Below, one piece after another: positions 8,232 through 15,691 of a DNA stretch of 64,000 nucleotides (position 1 is the stretch's first letter; every line of letters starts with the position of its first letter). The DNA is from Micromonospora chokoriensis (lineage in GTDB: Bacteria; Actinomycetota; Actinomycetes; Mycobacteriales; Micromonosporaceae). Location: assembly GCF_000718555.1 (NCBI RefSeq), contig NZ_JOAN01000033.1, positions 1 through 64,000 on the forward strand, read 5' to 3'. Below the pieces are notes generated by a model. That model did no database searches. It saw nothing but the letters and a program-made list of their open reading frames with translations, and was not told where the DNA came from. The translations under genes were made by a program, and so were the position numbers.

Positions 8232-8474
8232 TCAGCTGTTCCAGTACTGGCCGACGAGGTCGGCGGCCTGCTGCTCCCACTGGGCGTAGGCGTCCGGGTA
8301 GGCCGACACCTGGACGGTCTGGGCGGCCTGGGTCAGCGGCATGTCCTGCCAGCCGTCGACCTGCTTGAGGCCCTTGAGGAACGCGGTGGTGGAGTACTCG
8401 GGGTTGTCGCGTCGTTGATCTGCTCGTCGTTGAGGGTGATCCGCGACAACGCTCTTACGGATGATCGTGTTCAT
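8232..8474 (-). pseudogene. deletion scar of a secreted lysozyme-like protein
   Basis: The open reading frame encodes 80 residues: the N-terminus MNTIIRKSV shared with the gene at 1-70, then an out-of-frame patch, then NPEYSTTAFLKGLK to the end. The last part matches the C-terminal 55 residues of the secreted protein at 11109-11822. Read in the neighbouring frame, the patch encodes RITLNDEQINDA, which matches RIPLDDAQLANA of the intact homologue. Two internal deletions therefore removed the signal peptide, the linker and the catalytic core, and a shifted frame bridges the remnants. The promoter region is preserved. Any product would be cytoplasmic and lack the catalytic region. Confidence 0.85.
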
Positions 8475-8666
8475 GGGGTAGCTCCTTCGGGGGTAGAACA
8501 CCCGACCGCATCAAGGGGGGAACAGCGGCAGGGTGTCGAGCACCTCGTCGGGCGCTGCAACAACACAAGGAAAAAGTCTTAGGGGTGGTGGCGGCCTGCG
8601 AGCGGAGGGCTCGTGGCGCCAGGGTCGGCGACCGCCAAGCGGGGGGCTCGTGGCGCCGGGTCCAGA

Positions 8667-8695
8667 TGTAACGACCGGGGGGCCGGGGTCATTCC
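8667..8695 (-). promoter_or_regulatory. ECF-sigma-type promoter candidate, copy B unit 1
   Basis: On the minus strand GGAAT (8691-8695) is followed after exactly 17 bases by CGTTACA (8667-8673). It is the unit nearest the pseudogene start, about 190 bases away, as in copy A. Confidence 0.6.
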
Positions 8696-8758
8696 GGGGA
8701 TCGGCCCGATCCGTCGGCACCCACATCATGGCGGTGCCCGGCGGTCGTTCGTGGGGAC

Positions 8759-8787
8759 TGTAACGACCGGCGGTGGGCTGGCATTCC
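8759..8787 (-). promoter_or_regulatory. ECF-sigma-type promoter candidate, copy B unit 2
   Basis: On the minus strand GGAAT (8783-8787), 17 bases, CGTTACA (8759-8765). It lies 92 bases upstream of unit 1. Its upstream half (TGGAATGCC) is the same as that of the proximal unit in copy A. Confidence 0.6.
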
Positions 8788-8847
8788 AACCCGCGGGGCC
8801 CGCACCCCAACCCCAGCTCGGGCGGTGGTGCTGCGATCGTCAGGATG

Positions 8848-8876
8848 TGTAACGACCCCGCCCCAGCAACGATTCC
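8848..8876 (-). promoter_or_regulatory. ECF-sigma-type promoter candidate, copy B unit 3
   Basis: On the minus strand GGAAT (8872-8876), 17 bases, CGTTACA (8848-8854). It lies 89 bases upstream of unit 2 and matches the distal unit of copy A. Confidence 0.6.
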
Positions 8877-9169
8877 AGCCCACGGGTGCAGCCCGTCACA
8901 CCCCACAAACCCCCACCACCGGACACAACCCCCACACCACCCATGCATACCGCCCCGAACCGCGCCCAGCCCGACACGATCCACTCGGCTTCACGGAAAC
9001 CGCGGCATCCCCGACTCCCGGACACCCCGGTATCAAGGAAACCGAGTCGACCAAGGATCCACCGACCGGAACGGCATAGCCGAATACCGGCATAGCTCAT
9101 ATACCGCCAACTCACCCGGCTGACTGGCGACCGAATCGGCTGGGCGGCCGGTGCCGCCGCGAGCGCGAT

Positions 9170-9481
9170 TCAGGCTGATAGGCGGGAGCGCACCTTCGCG
9201 GCGCACGCGTCCAGGGTCGTTTGCGCGTCCAACCCGAGGCTTTCGATAGCCACCAACGCGGTGAAGGCAACGTCGGCCAACTCCGCCGCCACGTCTTCGC
9301 GGGTGTGGGTGACACCCTTGCGCGGATTCTGCCCGAGCAGACCGATCCAGGCGGCTGACGCCTCCCCCGCTTCCTCGGTCAGCTTGAGGATGCGGCAGGT
9401 CAGCTCGGTCTGCCCAGTGCCGTTCGCCGCGTCCAGCCAGCTACGCGACGCCCGGGCCGCCTTCCAGATCGACTCGTCCAC
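9170..9481 (-). CDS. MazG-like nucleotide pyrophosphohydrolase
   Basis: This is a 103-residue all-helical protein. LTEEAGEASAAW followed by EDVAAELADVAF gives the EExxE...ExxD metal-binding pattern of the MazG/dUTPase all-alpha NTP pyrophosphohydrolase superfamily. Single-domain members cut (d)NTPs to monophosphates and often clean up abnormal nucleotides. The length is normal for a single-domain member. It stands alone beside repeat copy B, and the 211 bases to the next gene hold nothing I can identify. Confidence 0.85.
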   Translation of the reverse strand: MDESIWKAARASRSWLDAANGTGQTELTCRILKLTEEAGEASAAWIGLLGQNPRKGVTHTREDVAAELADVAFTALVAIESLGLDAQTTLDACAAKVRSRLSA

Positions 9482-9692
9482 GGCGACCAGTCAACCCGAT
9501 CGACCCACCGGCTCACTCGACCGGGTACTACATACGGCCGGACCTGATCGGCTGGACAGTCTCACCTGACCGGCCGATCAGCGCGGCCATTGACAGTGGT
9601 CGAAGGCGGTTCTAGGTTCAGGGCGCTACCGGCCGGTAGGCAACCGTCCCGCTGGTCGCCCCCGGGCGACATCCGTCCGATGGGGAGCATCG

Positions 9693-11060
9693 ATGCTGTC
9701 CACACCCGTTCGTGCCGCCCGCCGGTTGCTCGCCGCCACTGTCACACTGACCCTGGCGCTCGGGCTGGCTGGTGCCCCACCGGCCAGCGCCACCGGTCGC
9801 GACGCGAGGGGCGGCGAGCCGCTGCCCGGCTACACAATCGAAAATCCGCCATTGGCCCCGCTGGTCGTGGGCGGCAGACCGACGACGGTGCGCCAGGGCG
9901 TGCACCGCCACGCCGCGTACATCATCGAGGTCCCCGCCCGGTGGAACGGCGACCTCGTGTTGTGGGCGCACGGCTACCGCGGCCAGGGCACGGTGCTCTC
10001 GCCGGAACCGCCGGGTTTCGGGCTGCGCCAGCGTCTCCTGGAGCAGGGGTACGCCTGGGCGTCCTCGTCGTACGACCGCAACGGCTTCGACATCCGCTCC
10101 GGGGTGCTCGGTACGAAGGATCTCGCCGACCACTTCGGGCGGACGGTTCGTCGGCCGCACCACACCTACGTCGCCGGGGTGTCGATGGGCGGGTACGTCA
10201 TCGGGCGCTCGTTGGAGCAGTTCCCTGGCTACTACGACGGGGCGCTGCCGATGTGCGGGGTGCTCGGTGATCAGGCGCTGCTCGACTTCTACCTGGACTA
10301 CAACCTGGTCGCGCAGACGCTCGCCGGGGTGCCGGCCTATCCCACACCGGCTGACTACCTGACCAACGCGGTGCCTCGAATCCAGGTGGCGCTCGGCCTG
10401 GCCGGGCTGACCCCCACCGGGCCGGACACCACCACCGACCGGGGCAAGCAGTTGCGGGCGATCACGGTGAACCGATCCGGCGGGCCACGCCCGGGGGCGG
10501 ACGCGGCGTTCGCGAGCTGGAAGGACTTCCTCTTCTCCATCACGGTGACCAGTGGTGGGGACTCTCCCGCGCAGCGGCCCGGCCAGCTCTCCACCAACCT
10601 GCTCACCCGCTACACCCCGAACAGCCCGGTCAACGTCAACGCCACCGTGCAGCGGGTCGCCCCGGAGAACGTCGTGCAGCGGCTCTTGCCGACGCTGACC
10701 GAGGTGCCGCGAATCGCCGGCCGTCCGAGCGCTCCGGTGCTCAGCCTGCACGGCCTCGGTGACCTGTTCGTGCCGTTCAGCATGGAGCAGGCGTACGCCA
10801 CCGACGTGGCTCGGCACGGTCGCGGCAGGATGGTGGTCCAGCGGGCGATCCGGAGCACGCAGCACTGCGAGTTCACCCCGGTGGAGGCCGGCGCCGCGTG
10901 GGACGACCTGGTGTCCTGGGTACGCACCGGCAAGCGCCCGGCCGGCGACACCGTGACCGACCCGGCGGTGGTGGCCCAACCCGACTACGGCTGCCGGTTC
11001 AGCGACCGGGACGCGTACGCCGTCGGGGTCGGCACCCGCCGCCTCTACCCGGCCTGCTGA
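9693..11060 (+). CDS. secreted alpha/beta-hydrolase
   Basis: The 455-residue product starts with a Sec signal peptide (basic RAARRLL, hydrophobic core, cleavage near SAT-GRD at 34). The nucleophile elbow is GVSMGGY near residue 163. A candidate acid is in HGLGDLFVPF and a candidate histidine in STQHCEF near the C-terminus, so the catalytic triad looks complete. Long hydrolases of this type in actinomycetes act on esters or peptides outside the cell; the substrate cannot be told. GGGGAG stands before the ATG. A strong hairpin follows the stop. Confidence 0.85.
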   Translation: MLSTPVRAARRLLAATVTLTLALGLAGAPPASATGRDARGGEPLPGYTIENPPLAPLVVGGRPTTVRQGVHRHAAYIIEVPARWNGDLVLWAHGYRGQGTVLSPEPPGFGLRQRLLEQGYAWASSSYDRNGFDIRSGVLGTKDLADHFGRTVRRPHHTYVAGVSMGGYVIGRSLEQFPGYYDGALPMCGVLGDQALLDFYLDYNLVAQTLAGVPAYPTPADYLTNAVPRIQVALGLAGLTPTGPDTTTDRGKQLRAITVNRSGGPRPGADAAFASWKDFLFSITVTSGGDSPAQRPGQLSTNLLTRYTPNSPVNVNATVQRVAPENVVQRLLPTLTEVPRIAGRPSAPVLSLHGLGDLFVPFSMEQAYATDVARHGRGRMVVQRAIRSTQHCEFTPVEAGAAWDDLVSWVRTGKRPAGDTVTDPAVVAQPDYGCRFSDRDAYAVGVGTRRLYPAC

Positions 11061-11094
11061 GCCGGCCGGCTCCCGTCGAGGGGAGCCGGCCGGC
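11061..11094. terminator. bidirectional hairpin between convergent genes
   Basis: A perfect 14-bp stem pairs GCCGGCCGGCTCCC (11061-11074) with 11081-11094 around the loop GTCGAG. It begins directly at the stop codon of the hydrolase gene and ends 14 bases before the stop of the minus-strand gene. Confidence 0.75.
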
Positions 11095-11108
11095 TTCGTG
11101 TGCGGGTG

Positions 11109-11822
11109 TCACCAGAGCTGCTGGACGATGTCCGCCGCCTGCTCCTCCCACTGTGCGTACGCGTACGGGTAGGCGGAGACCTGCACGGTCTGCGCGGCGG
11201 TGGTTAGCGGCAGGTCCTGCCAGCCGCCAATGTTCTTGAGTGCGGTGAAGAACGCCGTGGCGGCGTACTCCGGGTCGGTGACCTGGTCGGGTGTACCCCA
11301 ACCAGACGACGGACGCTGCTGGAACAGGCCCTGCGAGTCGTGGTCGTTGTACGCGCCGAGGTGGCCGAGGTTGTACAGCTTCGACTCCTGCAGCGAGGTG
11401 GCCACGCCGATCACCGCGCCCCGGTCACCGACGCCGCTCTTCTTGGCGGCGTGGACGATGGCCCGGGCGTTGGCCAGTTGGGCGTCGTCGAGCGGAATGC
11501 GCGACTGCGCGCCCTCGATGCCGTGCGGGATCAGCTGGTCGCGGCTCGGCTTGCCCGCCGGCGGCTTGCCGGTGGCGGAGCCGGTGGTCAGACCCGACTC
11601 GACGGGTTGCTCATCCTGGTGTGCCGAGGTGGCGGCCTTGCCGGTGGCGAGGTCGATGGCGGCGACGGCGCCCTGGTGGGGTCCGGAGGTGACCGGGGCG
11701 GCGGCTGCGGTCGGCGCGAGCGCCAGACCACCGAGGGCTGCCACACCCGCCACGCTCAGCGCGGTCTTGCGGTACGAGTCCTTAGCGATGGCGGGGAGCC
11801 ATCGAGTGAAGTCGGCCTTCAC
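11109..11822 (-). CDS. secreted lysozyme-like cell-wall protein
   Basis: The 237-residue protein has a signal peptide (RKTALSVAGVAALGGLALAP, cleavage near AAAAP), a Gly/Ser/Lys linker to about residue 100, and a C-terminal domain with IGVATSLQESKLYN, a candidate catalytic Glu as in lysozyme/transglycosylase folds, followed by DSQGLFQQRPSSGWGT and the conserved GGWQDLPLTTAAQTVQVS block. Such domains are common in secreted actinomycete proteins thought to act on peptidoglycan. It starts with GTG; AAAGGG lies about nine bases before it. A long structured leader lies upstream. It is the intact model for the pseudogene at 8232-8474. Confidence 0.85.
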   Translation of the reverse strand: MKADFTRWLPAIAKDSYRKTALSVAGVAALGGLALAPTAAAAPVTSGPHQGAVAAIDLATGKAATSAHQDEQPVESGLTTGSATGKPPAGKPSRDQLIPHGIEGAQSRIPLDDAQLANARAIVHAAKKSGVGDRGAVIGVATSLQESKLYNLGHLGAYNDHDSQGLFQQRPSSGWGTPDQVTDPEYAATAFFTALKNIGGWQDLPLTTAAQTVQVSAYPYAYAQWEEQAADIVQQLW

Positions 11823-12000
11823 GATGGTTGCCCTTTCGATCGTGCGGAGCGCTCCGGAGTGAACACTCCTCGGGAGATGACCGCGGAAAGGGGTTTGGGC
11901 TCCGGCGGTACGGGGGACACAACCGGGTTCAGCTGTCGGGCATTCCGGAAATGCCCGAAGGTCGGCCCGTTGCGGCCCCGCTCACGGCACAGAATCGGAC
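11823..12000 (-). promoter_or_regulatory. structured 5' leader of the lysozyme-like gene
   Basis: The leader contains a hairpin GGAGTG/CACTCC (11856-11869) close to the start codon. Further up, the transcript strand reads CCCGACAGCTGAACCCGG (11923-11940), which resembles the conserved 3' box of c-di-AMP (ydaO-type) riboswitches that often control actinobacterial wall hydrolases. The same stretch begins GGAATGCC, like the promoter units in the repeats, so an ECF promoter is the competing reading. Neither is proven. Confidence 0.3.
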
Positions 12001-12080
12001 ATGGCGCCTCTGCCCACCTCAAGCCGGACACCCGTGCCGGAGGGTGTCTTCGGACCCCGAGGCCAATGCCCGAACGCCAG

Positions 12081-12207
12081 CCTTTGCTCTGCTTACCTAT
12101 ATGCACCGGCCACGTTCCGTGACCATGGTGAGGGACCTCCGTGGCTGACGGAAAGTGCCCATTCGCAGCTCACGGGACGTGGTGCACATAGGTAAGCAGA
12201 GCAAAGG
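12081..12207. repeat. palindromic intergenic element with 27-bp arms
   Basis: Bases 12081-12107 and 12181-12207 form an inverted repeat of 27 bases with one mismatch (core CTCTGCTTACCTAT). Pairing continues inward with small gaps through CCACGTTCCGTGA and its partner CTCACGGGACGTGG, so most of the 127 bases can fold into one long hairpin. It lies 43 bases past the stop of the minus-strand pseudogene, where a terminator would sit. It looks like a dispersed MITE or REP-type element. Confidence 0.8.
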
Positions 12208-12250
12208 GCCCAGGCAAGGTGATGGGAGGCAGGCAGCTAGCGGTTTGTCG

Positions 12251-12748
12251 CTACCCTGCGTAGGCGTCCAGGCCAGCACGGTGGGTGAGTTCGCCGTGCG
12301 GCTCGCCGTACCGGACGAGAACGTGCCAGAGCTGTTTGAGGTGTTGAAGGGTCTCGCCGACCGGGCCCCGGTCCGCCCACCGCTCCGGCTCGGTCACCAC
12401 CGACACCGCGCCCCGGCCGATCAGCGCCGCATCCACCGGTGCGCCCGGTCGGGCGAACTCCCGGTGCAGTCGTGCCGCCAGCACCGGGATCGCCGGCCCC
12501 GAAACTCGGCGTCGACCCGGTCAACGGCCAGTGCGAAGCCTGGGTGCCACTCCAGCGGGAAACCGTGCCGCTGGGCAATCGATTCCAACGTCGCCCCGGT
12601 CGGGGTGCCGGCGAACCCCGTCCTCGGACAGGGCGGCAGCCACAGCCAGTGACCGCACGTGGGCCAGAGCCGCCGTTTGCGCCGGGGTGAGAGTGGCGGC
12701 CCGAAAGCTGCCCGACTCAGTTGTCGCCGACACGTCCGAACTCCGCAT
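12251..12748 (-). pseudogene. frameshifted gene of unknown family
   Basis: Three readings on the minus strand join into one protein-like sequence. It starts in one frame (TPAQTAALAHVRSLAVAAAL), shifts to a second (GATLESIAQRHGFPLEWHPG to VDRVDAEFRG), and returns to the first (ARLHREFARPGAPVDAALIG to LDAYAG, stop). The shifts lie near 12610 and 12490 and nearly cancel, so they look like separate small indels rather than a fusion. I do not recognise the family. The intact length would be about 160 residues. The start overlaps the end of the upstream VOC gene. Confidence 0.55.
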
Positions 12749-13187
12749 CCCGCGTCTCGACAGCCTTGTCCGGCGTGCGGAGTTCCTGGAAGACGGTGAT
12801 GTGCAGGTCGGCGGGGGCGTCGAGGCGGGAGTTGAGCGACTGCCACGGCGTACGCGTCGGCGGCGCGACCTCGCTCGCTCCGGCAGCCACCAGTCGGGCG
12901 GTCGTCGCCACCGTGTCGTCCACCTCGAAGGCCACCCGGATGCGCGGCGCGACCTGCCGACCCACCTCGACCTCGTCGATCAGGCGTTTCTGCGCGGGGT
13001 TGGCGATCTCCAGGGTGGCGCGGCCGGCGTCCAGGATCACCACCTGTGCGTCCCCCTCGCCACTGAACGCCTCCTGCTCCGGCAGGCCCAGCGCGTCGCG
13101 GAAGAACGCGACAGCGGCCTCGTAGTCGGCGGCCTCCACCACGAGGCGCAGCTGGCGGACGACGGGGGCGGGCGAGTCGGCGGCCAT
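12717..13187 (-). CDS. VOC-family (glyoxalase-like) protein
   Basis: This is a 156-residue protein starting MAADSPAPVVRQLRL. The beta-alpha-beta-beta-beta pattern is visible twice: LRLVVEAADYEAAVAFFRDALGL in short form, VVILDAGRATLEI, then RIRVAFEVDDT and PADLHITVFQ. This is the vicinal-oxygen-chelate fold used by glyoxalases, dioxygenases and resistance proteins. The substrate is unknown. Upstream in-frame starts exist but add only basic low-complexity sequence. The 157 bases before it hold nothing recognised. Confidence 0.8.
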   Translation of the reverse strand: MAADSPAPVVRQLRLVVEAADYEAAVAFFRDALGLPEQEAFSGEGDAQVVILDAGRATLEIANPAQKRLIDEVEVGRQVAPRIRVAFEVDDTVATTARLVAAGASEVAPPTRTPWQSLNSRLDAPADLHITVFQELRTPDKAVETRDAEFGRVGDN

Positions 13188-13344
13188 GCGCGGATCATAG
13201 CGTCGCGGCGGGGCGACGAAGGCGCGCCGACGGCGTGGCTTGGACGTCAAGCCGGTGCTGGGCGCGGCCGACGAACGCTGAGCTCGTCGACCGCGCACCG
13301 ACACGTCAGCAGGCCGACGCGCCAGCCCGACCAAGACGCGGGGG

Positions 13345-13974
13345 TCAGTGGCCGCGCGCTAGCCACTCCTGCAGGTGCGGGGCCTCCGCGCCGATCGTCG
13401 TGTCGTCGCCGTGGCCGGTGTGCACGACCGTCTCCGCCGGAAGGGTGAGCAGGCGGGTGCGGATCGACCGGACGATGGTCTCGAAGTCGCTGTACGAGCG
13501 GCCCGTTGCGCCCGGACCGCCGGCGAAGAGCGTGTCGCCGGTGAACACCACGCCCAGCTCCGGGGCGTGCAGGCTGCACGCCCCGGGGCTGTGCCCGGGG
13601 GTGTGCAGCACCTGCAGCGTGGTGCCGCCCACCTCGATGCTCTGCCCGTCGTACAGCTCGCCGTGCGGCGGCAGGTGCGGATGGACCATGTCCCACAGGA
13701 CCCGGTCGGCGGTGTGCAGCAGCACCGGAGCGCCGGTGGCCTCGGCCAGCTCGGGTGCCACCCGGATGTGATCGTCGTGGGCGTGGGTGGCCAGGATCGC
13801 CCGGACCTGCCGATCGCCCACCAGCGCGAGGATCGCGGCCACGTCGTGCGGCGCGTCCAGGATGACGCACTCGCGGTCGTCACCGACCACCCAGACGTTG
13901 TTGTCCACGTCGAACGTCTGCCCGTCCAGGGAGAACGTGCCCGAGGTGACCGCCCGGTCGATGCGGGCGGTCAT
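13345..13974 (-). CDS. MBL-fold hydrolase, mycothiol-conjugate candidate
   Basis: The 209-residue metallo-beta-lactamase-fold protein has the zinc signature THAHDDH near residue 57, then GHSPGACSLH near 130, GDTLFAGG near 150 and HTGHGDDT near 188, the glyoxalase-II-like set. Its ATG overlaps the stop of the mscR gene by one base (TGATG), so the two are co-translated. In actinobacteria an MBL protein often follows mscR, and it is thought to hydrolyse S-formylmycothiol to formate and mycothiol. That activity is inferred from context. Confidence 0.88.
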   Translation of the reverse strand: MTARIDRAVTSGTFSLDGQTFDVDNNVWVVGDDRECVILDAPHDVAAILALVGDRQVRAILATHAHDDHIRVAPELAEATGAPVLLHTADRVLWDMVHPHLPPHGELYDGQSIEVGGTTLQVLHTPGHSPGACSLHAPELGVVFTGDTLFAGGPGATGRSYSDFETIVRSIRTRLLTLPAETVVHTGHGDDTTIGAEAPHLQEWLARGH

Positions 13975-15059
13975 CAGAACACCACCACCGAGCGGAGCAC
14001 GTCGCCGTGGTGCATCCGGTCGAAGGCGTTCTCGACCTGGTCGAGCGCGATCTCCTCGGTGACGAAGGCGTCCAGGTCGAGCCGGCCCTGCAGGTACAGC
14101 TCGGTGAGCATCGGGAAGTCCCGGCTGGGCAGACAGTCGCCGTACCAACTGGACTTGAGGGCGCCACCGCGCCCGAAGACGTCCAGCAGCGGCAGCTCGA
14201 CCTGCATCTGCGGGGTCGGTACGCCCACCAGAACCACAGTGCCGGCCAGGTCCCGGGCGTAGAACGCCTGCTTCCACGTCTCCGGTCGGCCCACCGCGTC
14301 GATCACCACGTCGGCGCCGAAGCCACCAGTGGCGGCGCGGATCGCCTCGACCGGGTCGACCTCGGAGGCGTTCACGGTGTGGGTGGCCCCGAACTTGCGG
14401 GCCCAGTCGAGCTTGCGGCTGTCGGTGTCCACCGCGACGATCGTCGTGGCACCGGCGAGGACCGCACCGGCGACCGCTGCGTCCCCGACACCGCCGCAGC
14501 CGATCACCGCGACCGAGTCGCCCCGGGTGACGTTGCCGGTGTTCATCGCCGCGCCCAGCCCGGCCATCACGCCGCAGCCGAGCAGGCCCACGGCGGCGGG
14601 TCGGGCCGCCGGATCCACCTTGGTGCACTGCCCGGCGTGCACGAGGGTCTTCTCGGCGAACGCGCCGATGCCCAACGCCGGGGCGAGTTCGGTGCCGTCG
14701 GTGAGGGTCATCCGCTGGGTGGCGTTGTGGGTGTTGAAGCAGTACCAGGGGCGTCCCCGGCGGCAGGCGCGGCAGACCCCGCAGACCGCCCGCCAGTTGA
14801 GCACCACGAAGTCGCCCGGGGCGACGTCGGTGACGCCCTCGCCGACCTGCTCGACGATGCCCGCCGCCTCGTGACCGAGCAGGAACGGGTACTCGTCGTT
14901 GATGCCACCCTCGCGGTAGTGCAGGTCGGTGTGGCAGACGCCGCAGGACTGGATCCGGACGATCGCCTCACCGGGGCCGGGGTCGGGCACCACGATGGTG
15001 GTCACCTCGACCGGCGCGCCCTTACTGCGGGAGATGACTCCCCGGACTTCCTGGCTCAC
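13974..15059 (-). CDS. mscR: S-(hydroxymethyl)mycothiol dehydrogenase
   Basis: The 361-residue zinc alcohol dehydrogenase has the catalytic zinc site [14 protein letters not shown] near residue 38, GHEAAG near 64, structural-zinc cysteines in [15 protein letters not shown] near 95, and the NAD-binding motif GCGGVGDAA near 185. Overall sequence and length match the mycothiol-dependent formaldehyde dehydrogenase / nitrosomycothiol reductase group. It oxidises the formaldehyde-mycothiol adduct with NAD and can reduce S-nitrosomycothiol. The GTG start follows AGGAGG. It forms an operon with the MBL hydrolase. Mycothiol use confirms an actinobacterial host. Confidence 0.9.
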   Translation of the reverse strand: MSQEVRGVISRSKGAPVEVTTIVVPDPGPGEAIVRIQSCGVCHTDLHYREGGINDEYPFLLGHEAAGIVEQVGEGVTDVAPGDFVVLNWRAVCGVCRACRRGRPWYCFNTHNATQRMTLTDGTELAPALGIGAFAEKTLVHAGQCTKVDPAARPAAVGLLGCGVMAGLGAAMNTGNVTRGDSVAVIGCGGVGDAAVAGAVLAGATTIVAVDTDSRKLDWARKFGATHTVNASEVDPVEAIRAATGGFGADVVIDAVGRPETWKQAFYARDLAGTVVLVGVPTPQMQVELPLLDVFGRGGALKSSWYGDCLPSRDFPMLTELYLQGRLDLDAFVTEEIALDQVENAFDRMHHGDVLRSVVVF

Positions 15060-15243
15060 TTCGCCTCCTGCTGGTGGTCTGCGGCAGGGCCGGGCGCCGG
15101 GTGGGCGGTTGTGCCACGGGCTCGGCGTTGGGCCCCCGGCGAACCTACCGCGACCAGCACAGCCTGCCCAGCCGGCCCGGCGGGTTATCGCGGGCGGTCC
15201 GGGGTACGCGGGCCGCATTCGACCACGGCCAACGGGAGTGACC

Positions 15244-15663
15244 ATGAAATTCGCGCACCTGCCGCTCCGGCTCAGCATCGGCGCGTACATCCTGAATTCG
15301 GGTCTGGGCAAGCGCAACCTGGAGGGCGCCGCGGCGGAGGGCATGCACGGTATGGCGGTCGCCGCCATGCCCCAGCTCGCGCAGTTCGAGCCGGCGCGCT
15401 TCGCCAAGCTGCTGTCGTACTCGGAAATCGCCCTGGGGGCCGCCCTGATCGCGCCGTTCGTCCCGGCGCCCCTGGTCGGGCTCGGTCTGACCGCGTTCGG
15501 CGCGGGCCTGGTGCAGCTCTACCTGAAGACACCGGGGTTGCGCGAGCCCGGCAGCATCCGCCCTACGCAGGAGGGCACCGGGATCGCCAAGGACGTCTGG
15601 CTGGTCGGCGCGGGGCTGACCCTGGTGCTGGAGGGGCTGACCCACGGGCGTCGCCGGCGCTGA
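15244..15663 (+). CDS. DoxX-like small membrane protein
   Basis: This 139-residue protein has about three to four hydrophobic segments: [15 protein letters not shown] at the N-terminus, [33 protein letters not shown], and [15 protein letters not shown] at the end. The arrangement resembles DoxX/DoxD-type quinone-linked membrane proteins. It is divergent from mscR and 28 bases ahead of the LtrA-like gene on the same strand, so the two probably share a transcript. The function is not known. Confidence 0.75.
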   Translation: MKFAHLPLRLSIGAYILNSGLGKRNLEGAAAEGMHGMAVAAMPQLAQFEPARFAKLLSYSEIALGAALIAPFVPAPLVGLGLTAFGAGLVQLYLKTPGLREPGSIRPTQEGTGIAKDVWLVGAGLTLVLEGLTHGRRRR

Positions 15664-15691
15664 CCCGGCGGGCGGTGGGTGAGGAGCTGCG

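Larger units (their letters stand above)
8448..9027. repeat. direct repeat copy B: duplicated upstream region
   Basis: This copy matches 44-538 in the same orientation, from the first codons of the pseudogene through its leader and promoter array. It is longer by about 85 bases (roughly 8680-8765), which adds a third promoter unit. No gene is supported from 8475 to 9169; readings there are low-complexity and mirror the shadows in copy A. Confidence 0.9.
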
